DNA of 6,404 bases from Dehalococcoidia bacterium UBA1151 (GTDB lineage Bacteria > Chloroflexota > Dehalococcoidia > Lucifugimonadales > Lucifugimonadaceae), in the NCBI GenBank assembly GCA_002311865.1, contig DBZV01000159.1:789-7192 (forward strand). The letters are read 5' to 3'. Positions within the stretch are counted from its first letter, which is position 1, and each line of letters begins with the position of its first letter. A model generated the notes under the pieces. The model was not told the origin of the DNA, ran no database searches, and was given only the letters and a program-made list of their open reading frames with translations. The position numbers and the translations under genes were made by a program. Below, piece by piece: positions 6,357 to 6,404 of the stretch.

Positions 6357-6404
6357 AGCGCTCAATTTGGATCTATTCGGGCTATTGCTGTGGGCGACTA
6401 TACC

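Overview
This is a bacterial window in which most of the protein-coding content is visibly broken. Standard bacterial signals are present: Shine-Dalgarno sites, TTG/ATG starts, a tRNA-Gly with an encoded CCA, and a phage-type small terminase. The lineage cannot be fixed from the sequence alone. A GH15 trehalase/glucoamylase beside a fused OtsA-OtsB enzyme, with an LhgO-type oxidase and an amidohydrolase nearby, would suit an environmental Chloroflexota-like or actinobacterial genome. That is a weak guess.

Left part (1-1404, all minus strand). The 5' end of an apparently intact metal-dependent amidohydrolase/deacetylase runs off the left edge. Thirty-one bases upstream of it is the C-terminal third of an L-2-hydroxyglutarate oxidase (lhgO) whose N-terminal FAD-binding part is gone. 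Next comes an orphan, possibly intact, phage terminase small subunit, bracketed by a 12-bp inverted repeat. A complete tRNA-Gly(UCC) has its 3' end pointing at the terminase, the usual polarity for a tRNA-integrated element.

Middle part (1405-3710). About 370 bases without a recognisable gene precede a full-length GH15 reading frame on the plus strand. The frame keeps its ribosome binding site, start codon and both catalytic glutamates, but is interrupted by three in-frame stops (codons 4, 175 and 364) with no frameshift. A strong ribosome binding site and ATG just after it open a nine-codon ORF, probably the stump of a lost downstream gene.

Right part (3715-6404, minus strand). A fused trehalose-6-phosphate synthase/phosphatase (OtsA-OtsB type) carries one frameshift and two in-frame stops in the synthase domain. 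Its phosphatase domain is cut at about 4455, where it abuts in another frame the C-terminal half of an unrelated four-helix membrane protein with a pentameric ligand-gated channel-like layout.

Taken together, the enzymes that would make trehalose (OtsA, OtsB) and one that could hydrolyse it (GH15) have both been lost here, and rearrangement scars lie at their ends. Best described, the window is a decaying trehalose-metabolism locus next to a tRNA with a phage remnant. I found no convincing new functional system in it.
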